From assembly GCF_001401155.1 (NCBI RefSeq), contig NZ_LJRO01000313.1, forward strand, positions 1 to 64,000: 64,000 bases of DNA, given 5' to 3'. The position numbers and the translations under genes are program-made. The first letter of the stretch is position 1. Every line of letters begins with the position of its first letter. The notes under the pieces are model-generated. The model made no database searches. It was not told the DNA's origin and saw only the letters and a list, made by a program, of their open reading frames with translations. Shown here piece after piece: positions 1-7,145 of this stretch. This DNA is from Pseudomonas tremae. GTDB lineage: Bacteria > Pseudomonadota > Gammaproteobacteria > Pseudomonadales > Pseudomonadaceae.

Positions 1-1
1 G

Positions 2-130
2 ATTTATAAGTGCCATCTGGATGTGATGAAGACGAATGAGGCTGCTGGGCGGTACTGGTCGGGGCAGGGTTGGGTGTTGCGGGAAGATATTGATCGGTAT
101 TCGATGGTGCGGCGGGAGGGGGATGTTTGA
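2..130 (+). CDS. GNAT-family acetyltransferase, C-terminal fragment (runs off the left edge)
   Basis: The reading frame is open from the window edge to a TGA at 128-130 and encodes 42 residues. They contain N-E-A-A-(x)3-W-(x)3-G-W-(x)2-R-x-D-I-x-R-Y-S, which resembles the last helix and strand of GNAT N-acetyltransferases, where a bulky residue and a Gly-Tyr/Trp turn precede the final beta strand. The N-terminal acetyl-CoA binding part lies outside the window, so substrate and completeness are unknown. The family call is an inference from this short tail. It is distinct from the second GNAT gene at 751-1317. Confidence 0.55.
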   Translation: MYKCHLDVMKTNEAAGRYWSGQGWVLREDIDRYSMVRREGDV

Positions 131-282
131 AGGGGGGGCTCTCTCTGGGATAAAAAACGATAATATTTCGGCTAGCTTGTCACGACATCCCATACGTTTC
201 GCTTTTTCAACTTGTTCGATAGCAAGGGTGATAGGCTCAGTAGTGCCGTGCACGTACCGAAAATAGTTGACTTGAACAGTTC
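131..282. other. Short non-coding or decayed stretch before the kinase remnant
   Basis: No intact gene is visible here. In the frame of the downstream kinase-like ORF, several stops (for example TAG at 241 and TGA at 268) interrupt what may once have been coding sequence. The residues immediately upstream of position 283 read smoothly into the kinase frame if the TGA at 268 is taken as a mutated sense codon. This suggests a decayed N-terminal part, but it is inference. Confidence 0.3.
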
Positions 283-978
283 ATGCTGCGGCCGGCCTTT
301 GGCCTAGACCCGGAGGACATTCAGACCTATTACGCCGAAGCTTTTGAGCTTAGGCACAACATGAAGCGCTTTGATCGTTACTTAAATCAAAACGGGCCCA
401 CTTGGACAATGGATCAACGTGCTGACCACGTACGAGCCTTGTTGGTACCATTTGCAGAGCTGCATGGTATGGGCATGGCTCACCGCGACGTGGATTGCCA
501 CAATTTGTGGTATGCAACGGATAACGCCACTATTGTGACCTCGGAATACTACGCCTCATTTATTTCCGAACAAACCACAGTCAAAGACATCCGGACACTG
601 CTTAAAAGCACGCAGTTGCAACTGCCCGAAGATGTGTTCAGCGGAGCGGGCGACATTCTCGACCCCTTTCGCGTGGACGTATTTTTACTTGGCCAGATCG
701 CTCACCGCATTTGCTTTGTGGATAAACGATTGGAGCGCGAGGATCAGATTTCAGTCTGGCGTCCGCACGCCAGCGGTGATCCGTTTAATGGCCAGTTGGA
801 TGAGTTTTTCGCCAAGGCCCTGGATTGGGATGCAGCCAATCGCTATAAAGATGCCGGAGTTTTTCCGCATCGGTGTACAAGCCAGCTCAAGACCGGTGGG
901 CGAGGTATAGAAAGCTTGAATATCTCCGTGATAGCCACACCGACGATAGAACGCGGTTGCGTTAGAGGTAGCATCTAA
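283..978 (+). pseudogene. Protein-kinase-like remnant, truncated at both ends
   Basis: The ORF holds the C-lobe hallmark of a Ser/Thr kinase: H-R-D-V-D-C-H-N at about residues 67-74, matching the catalytic-loop pattern HRDxxxxN, in a helix-rich context. A later stretch (D-P-F-R-x-D-V-F-L-L-G) resembles the kinase F-helix region, followed by A-L-D-W-D-x-A-x-R-Y-K-D-A-G at about residues 180-193, typical of the end of a kinase domain. The glycine-rich N-lobe is missing, and stops lie upstream in frame. After about position 860 the ORF is only the antisense of the acetyltransferase gene, so the last roughly 40 residues are junk. The layout is reminiscent of large NERD-domain kinases of defence islands, but that link is a guess. 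Almost certainly non-functional. Confidence 0.6.
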
Positions 979-1317
979 ATGGATGTCGACGATCGCAGCT
1001 TTAAAGGCCAGTCGCTCAAGGTATAGGAGCATTGTCTTGCCAATCCCCTGTCCCATGAATGCAGGCAATACGAAAATAGCGCCTATCTCTCCAGACTGGA
1101 AATCAATCAGACCTGTTGCGACCGGTATCTCGCCCAACCAGGCAAAGTGGTACTCCTTTTCCACCCAAGCCCGATATCGGTCTGTGAGCGGCACATCAGT
1201 CCACGCCATTATCTGCTCAGCGGTATCGACGGTAATGCATTGATGCCGGATCGCCTGGAGGCGTATATCAAACACGGCCTCGGTGTTAGTACGTTTGGCT
1301 GGGCGAATCAACAGCAT
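751..1317 (-). CDS. GNAT-family acetyltransferase with a replaced C-terminus
   Basis: A GNAT-type N-acetyltransferase, which would move an acetyl group from acetyl-CoA to an unknown amine. The core acetyl-CoA motif A is clear: I-F-V-L-P-A-F-M-G-Q-G-I-G, matching the Q/RxxGxG/A loop, followed by an N-x-x-A-x-x-F-Y-x-x-x-G-Y segment. The ATG at 1317 was chosen over upstream TTG/ATG codons because AAGGAG lies 7 bases before it. The family normally ends a few residues after C-T-P-M-R-K, which falls near 860. Beyond that the frame continues about 35 codons into antisense of the kinase remnant, so the true 3' end has been lost by recombination. The fold may survive, so activity is possible. Confidence 0.65.
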   Translation of the reverse strand: MLLIRPAKRTNTEAVFDIRLQAIRHQCITVDTAEQIMAWTDVPLTDRYRAWVEKEYHFAWLGEIPVATGLIDFQSGEIGAIFVLPAFMGQGIGKTMLLYLERLAFKAAIVDIHLDATSNATAFYRRCGYHGDIQAFYTSPTGLELACTPMRKNSGIFIAIGCIPIQGLGEKLIQLAIKRITAGVRTPD

Positions 1318-1353
1318 CTTCACTCTCCTTGTCATCAATGAGTTGGAAGGGCA

Positions 1354-1603
1354 ATGAAAAAGCCCTATCCATTTCTGGCGGGGCTTCTGGTCAATGCTTC
1401 TGTTCTAAGCGCGCACCGCCCTATGACCCGCCAAAGGCAGTCATCAAGGGGTACATCATGCTAACGAGATTTGTAGAAGTCATTGATCGACAATCTGGAG
1501 ATTTGAGCACTGTATCAAGAAACGAAAATGCGGACTGGCGAGTTTATCGTCCGGGAAGGGCCGACTCGGCGAGTGTTCACTGGTCTATCCTCCGACACAG
1601 ATA
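1354..1603. other. Gap holding weak small-ORF candidates only
   Basis: Two short plus-strand frames carry plausible ribosome binding sites. An ATG at 1354 is preceded by GGAAGGG and opens a 36-residue frame with a signal-peptide-like start (M-K-K-P then L-A-G-L-L-V). An ATG at 1458 is preceded by AAGGGG and opens 66 residues that run antisense into the immunity-like gene. I recognise neither. They may be debris of a decayed gene. Confidence 0.25.
1356..1386 (-). terminator. Intrinsic terminator (minus strand)
   Basis: On the minus strand AAGCCC and GGGCTT arms flank a loop of about 15 bases and are followed by a T run. It sits 218 bases downstream of the DUF1493-like gene and just upstream of the acetyltransferase start. 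It would therefore end the hcp operon transcript and insulate the acetyltransferase gene. The stem is short (6 bp), so strength is uncertain. Confidence 0.45.
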
Positions 1604-2029
1604 TTACCTTGTTCTTATGCTAAAGCCCTCAAGAGGGATTTCTTCGGTTCGATTGTAAATTGGCGAAGTGCTAAAGTTTATGTTTTCAAGAGTTTCGCAG
1701 TTCCATGTCTTGGTTTGGGCAGCGTTATATAGCATGCCTAACGTCATGATCCTCTTTGCGCGTCGGTCTTTAGATCTGAAGAACACAAAAATGTCAGTCC
1801 CTTCTGGCTTGAAGTAACGGTAATGGTCGTAGTCGCCGGGGTCAACACCAAAATGTTCGAAAAAATTTTCCATAAAGTCACTGGCATCGTCACCATCAAG
1901 CCCTAGATCCCAGCTGACTCTAGTGGCGAGGCTGAGAGTTTCAAAAGCCTTTCGGCCAAATCCAACATAAAAGTAGATTCTCTCTACGAGATAGTCAACT
2001 ATTTCATAGTTCAGATCGTTTCTATCCAT
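1604..2029 (-). CDS. DUF1493-like protein, candidate immunity protein of the Hcp cassette
   Basis: A soluble acidic protein of 141 residues with no signal peptide. The segment D-L-G-L-D-G-D-D-A-S-D-F-M-E-x-F-F-x-x-F-G-V-D at about residues 41-63 and the following Y-R-Y-F-K-P-E-G are the signature I associate with DUF1493, a family of small cytoplasmic proteins seen in enterobacteria and pseudomonads. Its ATG follows the stop of the upstream gene by two bases, so the two are translationally coupled. Position as last gene behind hcp and a small toxin-like gene is the usual layout of a type VI effector-immunity pair. The immunity role is therefore inferred from context, not from the family. Confidence 0.6.
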   Translation of the reverse strand: MDRNDLNYEIVDYLVERIYFYVGFGRKAFETLSLATRVSWDLGLDGDDASDFMENFFEHFGVDPGDYDHYRYFKPEGTDIFVFFRSKDRRAKRIMTLGMLYNAAQTKTWNCETLENINFSTSPIYNRTEEIPLEGFSIRTR

Positions 2030-2031
2030 TT

Positions 2032-2463
2032 TTAAAAAACCTGATCTTGTTCATCTACGATAGAGTTGTAGGTGTTCACCGTTATGTAGCCTATTTTACC
2101 AAGCTCGTATGCGGTATAGGACCATCCTATAACGGGTGTTGCTCGTGCGATGAAACCACCAATACTTCGTGTCCATCGAAGGTGCGGCGGGAACCATCCT
2201 GTAAGAGACGGTGCCCTGAAGCTTCCGGGGAACTTGCGGTTATTTAGAGTGCGCCGCATGACTATAGACATGATCGACGTGTTATTAATCGCTCCGCCAG
2301 GCTTCGCTCTAGTAGGTATTATATTGGCGCCTAAGACGATGGACAGTGCAGCCCCTACATCGTCCAATCCAAATTCATCCATTGCCACCTCCGTGGCAAT
2401 AACAAATAGCAGTTCATTCGCGGTTAGTCCGCAGTCGCCGTCATAACAATATATTCTCGCCAC
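2032..2463 (-). CDS. Small unrecognised protein, candidate Hcp-dependent type VI effector
   Basis: 143 residues starting at a GTG, with AAGGA of the hcp 3' end serving as ribosome binding site. I do not recognise a catalytic motif. The N-terminal third begins A-R-I-Y-C-Y-D-G-D-C-G and continues with alternating hydrophobic stretches (about residues 18-30 and 37-50). The C-terminal third has a glycine/proline-rich hydrophobic segment (I-G-G-F-I-A-R-A-T-P-V-I-G-W, about residues 101-114) followed by an amphipathic stretch. That pattern would suit a membrane-active toxin such as the pore-forming Hcp cargo Tse4 of P. aeruginosa, but this is analogy only. No signal peptide is seen, as expected for cargo loaded inside the Hcp tube. 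Tight coupling to hcp upstream and a DUF1493-like gene downstream supports an effector role. Confidence 0.5.
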   Translation of the reverse strand: MARIYCYDGDCGLTANELLFVIATEVAMDEFGLDDVGAALSIVLGANIIPTRAKPGGAINNTSIMSIVMRRTLNNRKFPGSFRAPSLTGWFPPHLRWTRSIGGFIARATPVIGWSYTAYELGKIGYITVNTYNSIVDEQDQVF

Positions 2464-2474
2464 TTAAGATGTCC

Positions 2475-2978
2475 TTATGCGTAAGTGCTATTTCGTATTT
2501 GATCCCAGCCGCCGGAGATCTGTCCAATTATCAAGCCGGTGGTTCGGCTTTGCTGTGAATACTGCATGCTGACCTTAGCGTAACTAAACCTTACCACCTC
2601 CTCGGGAAAGTTTGAGGGCGATTGCTCAAATAGATTGCCGGAGGCAACGCCGCTTATGATAACTTCGTCAAACACATATTCCAGATATTTTTGCTTTTCG
2701 CCGCCAGCACGACGCACGCATAGCTTCATTTGCTTAATATGTTGGCCTGCGCAACATGCCTCGAAAATCTTAGGTGTCGAAGTGTCAATGGTTTTTACAA
2801 CGCTGAAGTCGCTTAAGTACACTCGGCCAACTGTAGCCCCGCCAGCCGAGCTTGCGGTTCTTGACACTGACTGAGCGGCTGATAAGCAAAACGTACTAAT
2901 CTCAATCCAGTTTTTGCAGTCAGAGTCCGTTGACTCTCCACTAATAGCATCAATCCAAAGAAATGCATCAATACTCAT
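2475..2978 (-). CDS. hcp: Hcp-family type VI secretion tube protein (Hcp1-like)
   Basis: Hcp forms stacked hexameric rings that make the inner tube of the type VI secretion system and chaperones small effectors in its lumen. The 167-residue length and the sequence fit Hcp1: an N-terminal D-A-F-L-W-I-D-x-I-x-G-E-S-x-D, a central V-Y-L-S-D-F-S-V-V-K-x-I-D-x-S-T-P-K, then K-L-C-V-R-R-A-G-G-E-K-Q and a C-terminal beta strand with F-S-Y-A-K-V. AAGGAG lies 5 bases before the ATG. It is the first gene of a three-gene minus-strand cassette with 11- and 2-base gaps. No vgrG, tss or clpV genes are in the window, so this is an orphan hcp that would need a T6SS encoded elsewhere. Confidence 0.88.
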   Translation of the reverse strand: MSIDAFLWIDAISGESTDSDCKNWIEISTFCLSAAQSVSRTASSAGGATVGRVYLSDFSVVKTIDTSTPKIFEACCAGQHIKQMKLCVRRAGGEKQKYLEYVFDEVIISGVASGNLFEQSPSNFPEEVVRFSYAKVSMQYSQQSRTTGLIIGQISGGWDQIRNSTYA

Positions 2979-3254
2979 TCCAGCTCCTTGGAATATTTTT
3001 AATGTGAATTGTTGCCTTTACACGATAGCATAAAGTATGTATCTAAGGCTCGTAAGCAACCGTCAGACAGTATAGGTTGACCTCTCGGCGTAACCCCCAT
3101 TCCTATAATGGCGCATCATTCTGGTTCGGATTCCAGTCGATGGCAAGTATCAGAATCTTTCACTATCTCTGCCAGCCTCTGCGGCCAACTGGTCCGCTGT
3201 GTTTTTGCTATCATTAAGCTTGCATCACTCAGCCAAAACAGCCCAAAAAGGCAC
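2979..3254. other. Intergenic region between hcp and ssrA
   Basis: No gene is supported here. The base composition is richer in A and T than the core genome to the right. The minus-strand promoter of the hcp cassette should lie in the first 120 bases upstream of 2978, but I could not fix a convincing -35/-10 pair. No copy of the ssrA 3' end was seen here or elsewhere in 1-3300, so no attachment-site repeat can be marked. Confidence 0.4.
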
Positions 3255-3286
3255 AAAAAAAGCACTTGCGTAAACGCGAAGTGCTT
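3255..3286 (-). terminator. Intrinsic terminator of ssrA
   Basis: On the minus strand AAGCACTT and AAGTGCTT arms, extended by a CGC/GCG stack with one bulged base, enclose a four-base loop and are followed by seven T residues. It lies 18 bases beyond the CCA end of ssrA, as expected for a terminator of the tmRNA precursor. Confidence 0.75.
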
Positions 3287-3303
3287 GATTTGTAACGCTT
3301 GTA

Positions 3304-3695
3304 TGGTGGAGCCGGGGGGATTTGAACCCCCGTCCGCCAGTACTCCGCTGTCGGTACTACATGCTTAGCCGTGTCTATTAAGTTAACCCTCAGCGACCCG
3401 ACGGGCAGGGTGCTTTGGGCGAGTTGCGTAAGTTTTAGTCGCTTCGTCCGCAACGTACTAGGCGACGATCCTGTTCTATATGACAATCATTTCGGGTTTA
3501 CAGGCATCCCCTGATGATTGCTGGAGCCGAAGCTACCAGAAGGAAGGCTAGCACCGCTTACGCGGCGAGAGCGTATTCCCCGTAGGTTTCGTCATTGGCA
3601 ACTATAGAAAGTTGCAACAGTGGATTTACGAGTTCTGTTACCAACTCGGCATGCACCTAAAGTTTCATCACCGGCGTCGAATCCAAATCGGCCCC
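3304..3695 (-). ncRNA. ssrA: Transfer-messenger RNA (tmRNA, ssrA)
   Basis: tmRNA enters ribosomes stalled on broken mRNA and tags the nascent chain for proteolysis. The 5' end GGGGCCGATTTGGATTCGAC and the 3' end CCCCGGCTCCACCA pair as the alanyl acceptor stem, with CCA encoded. The T-loop GGTTCAAATCC is next to the 3' end. The tag frame lies at 3558-3599 and reads A-N-D-E-T-Y-G-E-Y-A-L-A-A then TAA; it ends in the LAA degron. The resume codon GCC is at 3597-3599. It is a single-piece gene of 392 bases. Its protein partner smpB lies 680 bases away on the same strand. Its 3' end borders the accessory block, which fits ssrA as an integration hotspot. Confidence 0.93.
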
Positions 3696-3723
3696 GAGAT
3701 TGCTTTCGCAATCGCTGGGGCGG

Positions 3724-3752
3724 AGTGTACACCGATTGGCGTGCCACGTCGA
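3724..3752 (-). promoter_or_regulatory. Probable sigma-70 promoter of ssrA
   Basis: On the minus strand TCGACG (-35) and TACACT (-10) are separated by 17 bases. The -10 lies about 30 bases upstream of the mature tmRNA 5' end, leaving room for the short 5' leader removed by RNase P. Each hexamer matches four of six consensus bases. Confidence 0.5.
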
Positions 3753-3806
3753 CCCGTTTGCTGCAATCGATCAGGTCAGCCTGCACAGCCAGCCTGATCG
3801 ACGGTG

Positions 3807-4091
3807 TTATTTAGTGCCTTCGCTACCCGAGCCAGTGTTTTTCAGCGAAGTGATCACCTTGGTGGTGATTTCGACGCATTTTTTCTCGTCCTTCTGGGCT
3901 TGAGCGGCCTTGGCGTTCTTCTCGGTGGTTTCGAGCATGGTCTTGTTTTCAGGGCTCAGGTTGGTGCCGGAAGAGGCCTGGGCATTTTCGATGGTCTTGA
4001 TGTTCGCAGCACACAAATCATCGGCGGCGAAAACCGGCGAAGCCAACAGGGCAGCGCTGAAGAACAATCCAGTGAGGGCGGTACGCTTCAT
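3807..4091 (-). CDS. Small periplasmic protein of unknown function
   Basis: 94 residues with a clear Sec signal peptide: M-K-R, a hydrophobic core L-T-G-L-F-F-S-A-A-L-L-A, and a signal peptidase I site P-V-F-A-A at about residue 22. The mature part is helical, charged and carries two cysteines (C-A-A-N and K-K-C-V-E) that could form a disulfide. I do not recognise the family beyond a conserved-hypothetical look. AGGAG lies upstream of the ATG on the minus strand. It lies between ssrA and smpB but has no evident link to ribosome rescue. Confidence 0.75.
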   Translation of the reverse strand: MKRTALTGLFFSAALLASPVFAADDLCAANIKTIENAQASSGTNLSPENKTMLETTEKNAKAAQAQKDEKKCVEITTKVITSLKNTGSGSEGTK

Positions 4092-4374
4092 GTGTCTCTC
4101 CTTATAACCTGTGGACTCGGTGTGGCCGGTCTTTGACGCCGTCGCCCGAGGGTTTTGAAAGCCCGTTTTACAGTTGGGCCTAAAGGATTGACTGTGTCGT
4201 AACGCAGGCGTTCTATTTTATTTTTGGGCTGGAGCGAAAAAGCCACATAGGGCTGCTCGGGCACCAAAGTGGGGCGATCTTCGAGGAGATTGTGAATTGT
4301 TAGCGGAGGAGGGGGCAATGCTGAGGTGAAGAGGCGTCCAATGCACGGGCATGGCATTGGACGCGTCGCAGGAC

Positions 4375-4857
4375 TTATTCGTCCTTGCCCTTGGAGCGAA
4401 CGGCGCGTTGCAGCTCGCGGTCCGAGTCGCGTTCGCGCTCGGTGTGGCGCTTGTCGTATTCCTTCTTACCCTTACCCAAAGCAATTTCGCACTTGATCAG
4501 GTGCTGCTTCCAATAAATGGAAAGGGCCACGCAGGCATAGCCTTTCTGCTGAACCGCGGTGGTGAGCTTTTCGAGCTCGCGCTGGTTCAGCAGGAGTTTG
4601 CGGGTGCGTGTCGGGTCAGCGATGACGTGCGTGCTGGCAGTCTTGAGCGGCGTGATGTGGCAACCCATCAGCCAGGCCTCACCGTCCTTGAGCAGCACGT
4701 AACTGTCGACCAGCTGTACCTTTGTGGCACGCAGGCTTTTTACTTCCCAGCCAGCCAGGACCAGACCGGCCTCGAACTTGTGTTCGATGAAGTAATCGTG
4801 ACGCGCCTTCTTGTTCTGCGCGATGGTCCCTGTGGGGTTTTTCTTGAGCTTAGCCAT
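4375..4857 (-). CDS. smpB: SsrA-binding protein SmpB
   Basis: SmpB binds the tRNA-like end of tmRNA and delivers it to stalled ribosomes. The 160-residue length is normal. Family landmarks are the start M-A-K-L-K-K, N-K-K-A-R-H-D-Y-F-I, G-W-E-V-K-S-L-R-A-x-K-V-Q-L-V-D-S-Y near residues 41-58, and a basic C-terminal tail (K-K-E-Y-D-K-R-H-T-E-R-E-R-D) that enters the mRNA channel. The ATG at 4857 was chosen because translation upstream of it is not family-like. It lies near its RNA partner ssrA with one small gene between. Confidence 0.95.
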   Translation of the reverse strand: MAKLKKNPTGTIAQNKKARHDYFIEHKFEAGLVLAGWEVKSLRATKVQLVDSYVLLKDGEAWLMGCHITPLKTASTHVIADPTRTRKLLLNQRELEKLTTAVQQKGYACVALSIYWKQHLIKCEIALGKGKKEYDKRHTERERDSDRELQRAVRSKGKDE

Positions 4858-4970
4858 AGGGGGCGCATTATAGGGAGTTGCATCAATGTCGGCTACGGGA
4901 AAGCGCGTGCTTGAGCACAAAGGTTGAATCCCGGACAATGCGCGATCTTTTTTGGCTGGGCGTTTCAATA

Positions 4971-6374
4971 ATGTCGACGGACAAGGTTTCGGTCCACGGT
5001 AGCTGGGCAAGCCGCTGGGTGTTCATCCTGGCTGCCACTGGTTCCGCCGTGGGGCTGGGCAGTATCTGGAAATTCCCGTACATGGTCGGTGCCTATGGCG
5101 GCGGCGCATTTGTGCTGGTGTTTCTGGCGTGCATCGCGTTGATCGGCATTCCGGTCATGATTGCGGAGACGCTTATCGGTCGTCGCTCGCGCCTCAGCCC
5201 TGCCAATGCGCTCAAGACCCTGGCGGTGGAATCGGGACATTCGGCGCGCTGGTCCTGGGGGGCCTTCGCCGGGATGATCACGGCGTTGCTGATTCTCTCC
5301 TTTTATAGTGTGGTGGGCGGCTGGTCGCTGGATTACATCATCGACATGGGGCGCGGCGATTTTCAGGGTGTGTCGCCGGATCAGGTCGGTGCGTATTTTG
5401 GCGCTGTAATTGCCGACCCGTGGCGCCTGATTCTGTGGCACACCGTGTTCATGCTGCTATCGGCCGTGGTGATCGGCAAAGGCGTCGAGGCGGGCCTGGA
5501 GAAAAGCCTGCGCATCATGATGCCCATGCTGTTCCTGCTGATGCTGGCGTTGTTGGGCTATAGCCTGACAACCGGGCACTTCATGGAAGGTGTGCATTTT
5601 ATGTTCGACTTCAACCCGGACAAAGTGCTGGATGGCTTGCTGCCGGCGATGGGCCACGCGTTCTTTTCGTTGAGCGTCGGCGTTGGCTCGATCATGGTCT
5701 ACGGCGCTTACATGACCAAAGACGCCTCGATCAGCACAACCGTCGTCGGCATTGCATTGCTCGACACGTTCGTCTCGCTGCTGGCAGGGCTTGCACTGTT
5801 TCCGATTGTGTTTGCCGCCGGCCTCAACCCGAGTGAAGGCCCCGGCCTTATGTTCGTCACCTTGCCTTACGCGTTCGGCAATGTGGCTTTCGGTCAGTTG
5901 ATGGGCATCGTGTTCTTTGTATTGGTGGCCGTCGCAGCCTGGAGCTCGGCCATTTCATTGCTGGAGCCGATGGTGGCTTATCTGGTCGAACGCACCCGCG
6001 TTCGCCGGGGCTGGGTAACGTTCTGGTTGGCGTTTACGTGCTGGTTTGTCGGGCTCGGGACGGTGTTTTCCTTCAATATTTGGCAAAAAGCGAAGTTCTT
6101 CGTGAACGATGGGGGCGTATTCCACCTCTACCAGTGGGGGGCATCAACTGGCCTCGACTTCTTCGGAGTCATTGATTTCTTCACTTCGCGGATCATGCTG
6201 CCGCTGGGTGGTTTGTGTTTCGTGGTATTCGCTGGCTGGGTGATGAACCGTGAGGCGGTGCGCGACGAATTGTCGATTCGCAGCCCATTGCTCTTCAGCC
6301 TGACCTTCTTTTTGATGCGCTACGTGGCGCCGCTCGGCATTCTTGTGGTGTTTGCCGCTCAGCTCTGGAAATGA
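4971..6374 (+). CDS. Sodium-dependent transporter of the SNF/NSS family
   Basis: A multi-pass inner-membrane protein of 467 residues with about eleven to twelve hydrophobic helices, fitting the neurotransmitter:sodium symporter fold (LeuT type). The first helix carries the family signature W-A-S-R-W-V-F-I-L-A-A-T-G-S-A-V-G-L-G-S-I-W-K-F-P (split here by hyphens), where the unwound G-S-A-V-G-L-G region coordinates sodium and substrate. It probably imports an amino acid or related solute, but the substrate cannot be read from sequence. The start at 4971 is preferred over the ATG at 4878 because the signature then begins at the usual distance from the N-terminus. Confidence 0.88.
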   Translation: MSTDKVSVHGSWASRWVFILAATGSAVGLGSIWKFPYMVGAYGGGAFVLVFLACIALIGIPVMIAETLIGRRSRLSPANALKTLAVESGHSARWSWGAFAGMITALLILSFYSVVGGWSLDYIIDMGRGDFQGVSPDQVGAYFGAVIADPWRLILWHTVFMLLSAVVIGKGVEAGLEKSLRIMMPMLFLLMLALLGYSLTTGHFMEGVHFMFDFNPDKVLDGLLPAMGHAFFSLSVGVGSIMVYGAYMTKDASISTTVVGIALLDTFVSLLAGLALFPIVFAAGLNPSEGPGLMFVTLPYAFGNVAFGQLMGIVFFVLVAVAAWSSAISLLEPMVAYLVERTRVRRGWVTFWLAFTCWFVGLGTVFSFNIWQKAKFFVNDGGVFHLYQWGASTGLDFFGVIDFFTSRIMLPLGGLCFVVFAGWVMNREAVRDELSIRSPLLFSLTFFLMRYVAPLGILVVFAAQLWK

Positions 6375-6381
6375 CGCTCAC

Positions 6382-6816
6382 ATGACTACGCACATACAAC
6401 GTTCTGCCTTATTGCCTTATCCGGCCAGGTTTCTTTACGACCTGGTCAACGACGTGGCCCGTTATCCCGAATTTCTGCCGTGGTGTTCGTCTGCCACCGT
6501 GCTGGAGGCCAGTGAAGCGCAAATGCGCGCCAGTCTGGAGATTGCCAAGAGCGGTCTGAGTCAGAAATTCATGACGCGCAACACGCTGATTCCCGGCGAG
6601 TCGATCGTGATGGATCTGGTCGAAGGGCCATTCGAGCAGTTTCACGGCGTTTGGACTTTCAAGCCGTTGGGTGAGAAAGCCTGCAAGATCAGCCTTGATC
6701 TTTCGTTTGATTACGCCGGGACAATCGTTCGCGCAACCTTGGGGCCACTGTTCAATCAGGCGGCCAATACGCTGGTGGATGCGTTCTGCCAGCGGGCGAA
6801 AGAGCTACATGGCTGA
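6382..6816 (+). CDS. ratA: RatA-like START/ubiquinone-binding family protein
   Basis: A 144-residue START-fold protein. The segment V-N-D-V-A-R-Y-P-E-F-L-P-W-C (about residues 19-32) is the hallmark of the RatA/Coq10 family. E. coli RatA was reported to block 30S-50S association, while Coq10 homologues bind ubiquinone in respiration, so the role here is open. The start at 6382 gives the usual N-terminus (M-T-T-H-I-Q-R-S-A-L-L-P-Y). The gene begins 7 bases after the transporter stop and overlaps the next gene by eight bases. Confidence 0.88.
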   Translation: MTTHIQRSALLPYPARFLYDLVNDVARYPEFLPWCSSATVLEASEAQMRASLEIAKSGLSQKFMTRNTLIPGESIVMDLVEGPFEQFHGVWTFKPLGEKACKISLDLSFDYAGTIVRATLGPLFNQAANTLVDAFCQRAKELHG

Positions 6817-7123
6817 GGCATCGATTCAGGTCGAGGTGGTGTATGCCTCGGTACAGCGTCAGGTGTTGATGACGGTTGAGGTCCCCGCCGGCTCGACCGT
6901 GAGTCAGGCGCTGGCGATGTGTGGCATGGATCGGGAGTTTCCCGAGCTGGATCTGACTCAATGCCCGGTGGGTATTTTCGGTAAAGTGGTCACTAATCCC
7001 GCCGAGCGTCTGCTGGCAGCAGGGGAGCGGATCGAGATTTATCGCCCGCTATTGGCCGACCCGATGGAAATCAGACGTCTGCGCGCAGCCAAGGCGCGTG
7101 AAAAAAGAGGGCTGTCTGGCTGA
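6809..7123 (+). CDS. ratB: RnfH-family ubiquitin-fold protein (RatB)
   Basis: A 104-residue beta-grasp protein of the RnfH/RatB family. Landmarks are I-Q-V-E-V-V-Y-A near the N-terminus, G-S-T-V-S-Q-A-L in the middle, C-P-V-G-I-F-G-K-V, and the conserved G-E-R-I-E-I-Y-R-P-L-L-A-D-P near residues 76-89, followed by a basic tail R-R-L-R-A-A-K-A-R-E-K-R. Its ATG overlaps the ratA stop, so the pair is translationally coupled. The old toxin-antitoxin label is not supported by family evidence. Biochemical function is unknown. Confidence 0.87.
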   Translation: MAEASIQVEVVYASVQRQVLMTVEVPAGSTVSQALAMCGMDREFPELDLTQCPVGIFGKVVTNPAERLLAAGERIEIYRPLLADPMEIRRLRAAKAREKRGLSG

Positions 7124-7145
7124 ACATTTGCTGAAAGAGACCCGC

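Noticed and set aside
36..266. Plus-strand ORF at the left edge
   Set aside because: It overlaps the acetyltransferase C-terminus in another frame and shows no family-like sequence.
6382..7123. ratA-ratB as a toxin-antitoxin system
   Set aside because: Both belong to widespread housekeeping families (START and RnfH); a true toxin-antitoxin role is not supported by sequence.
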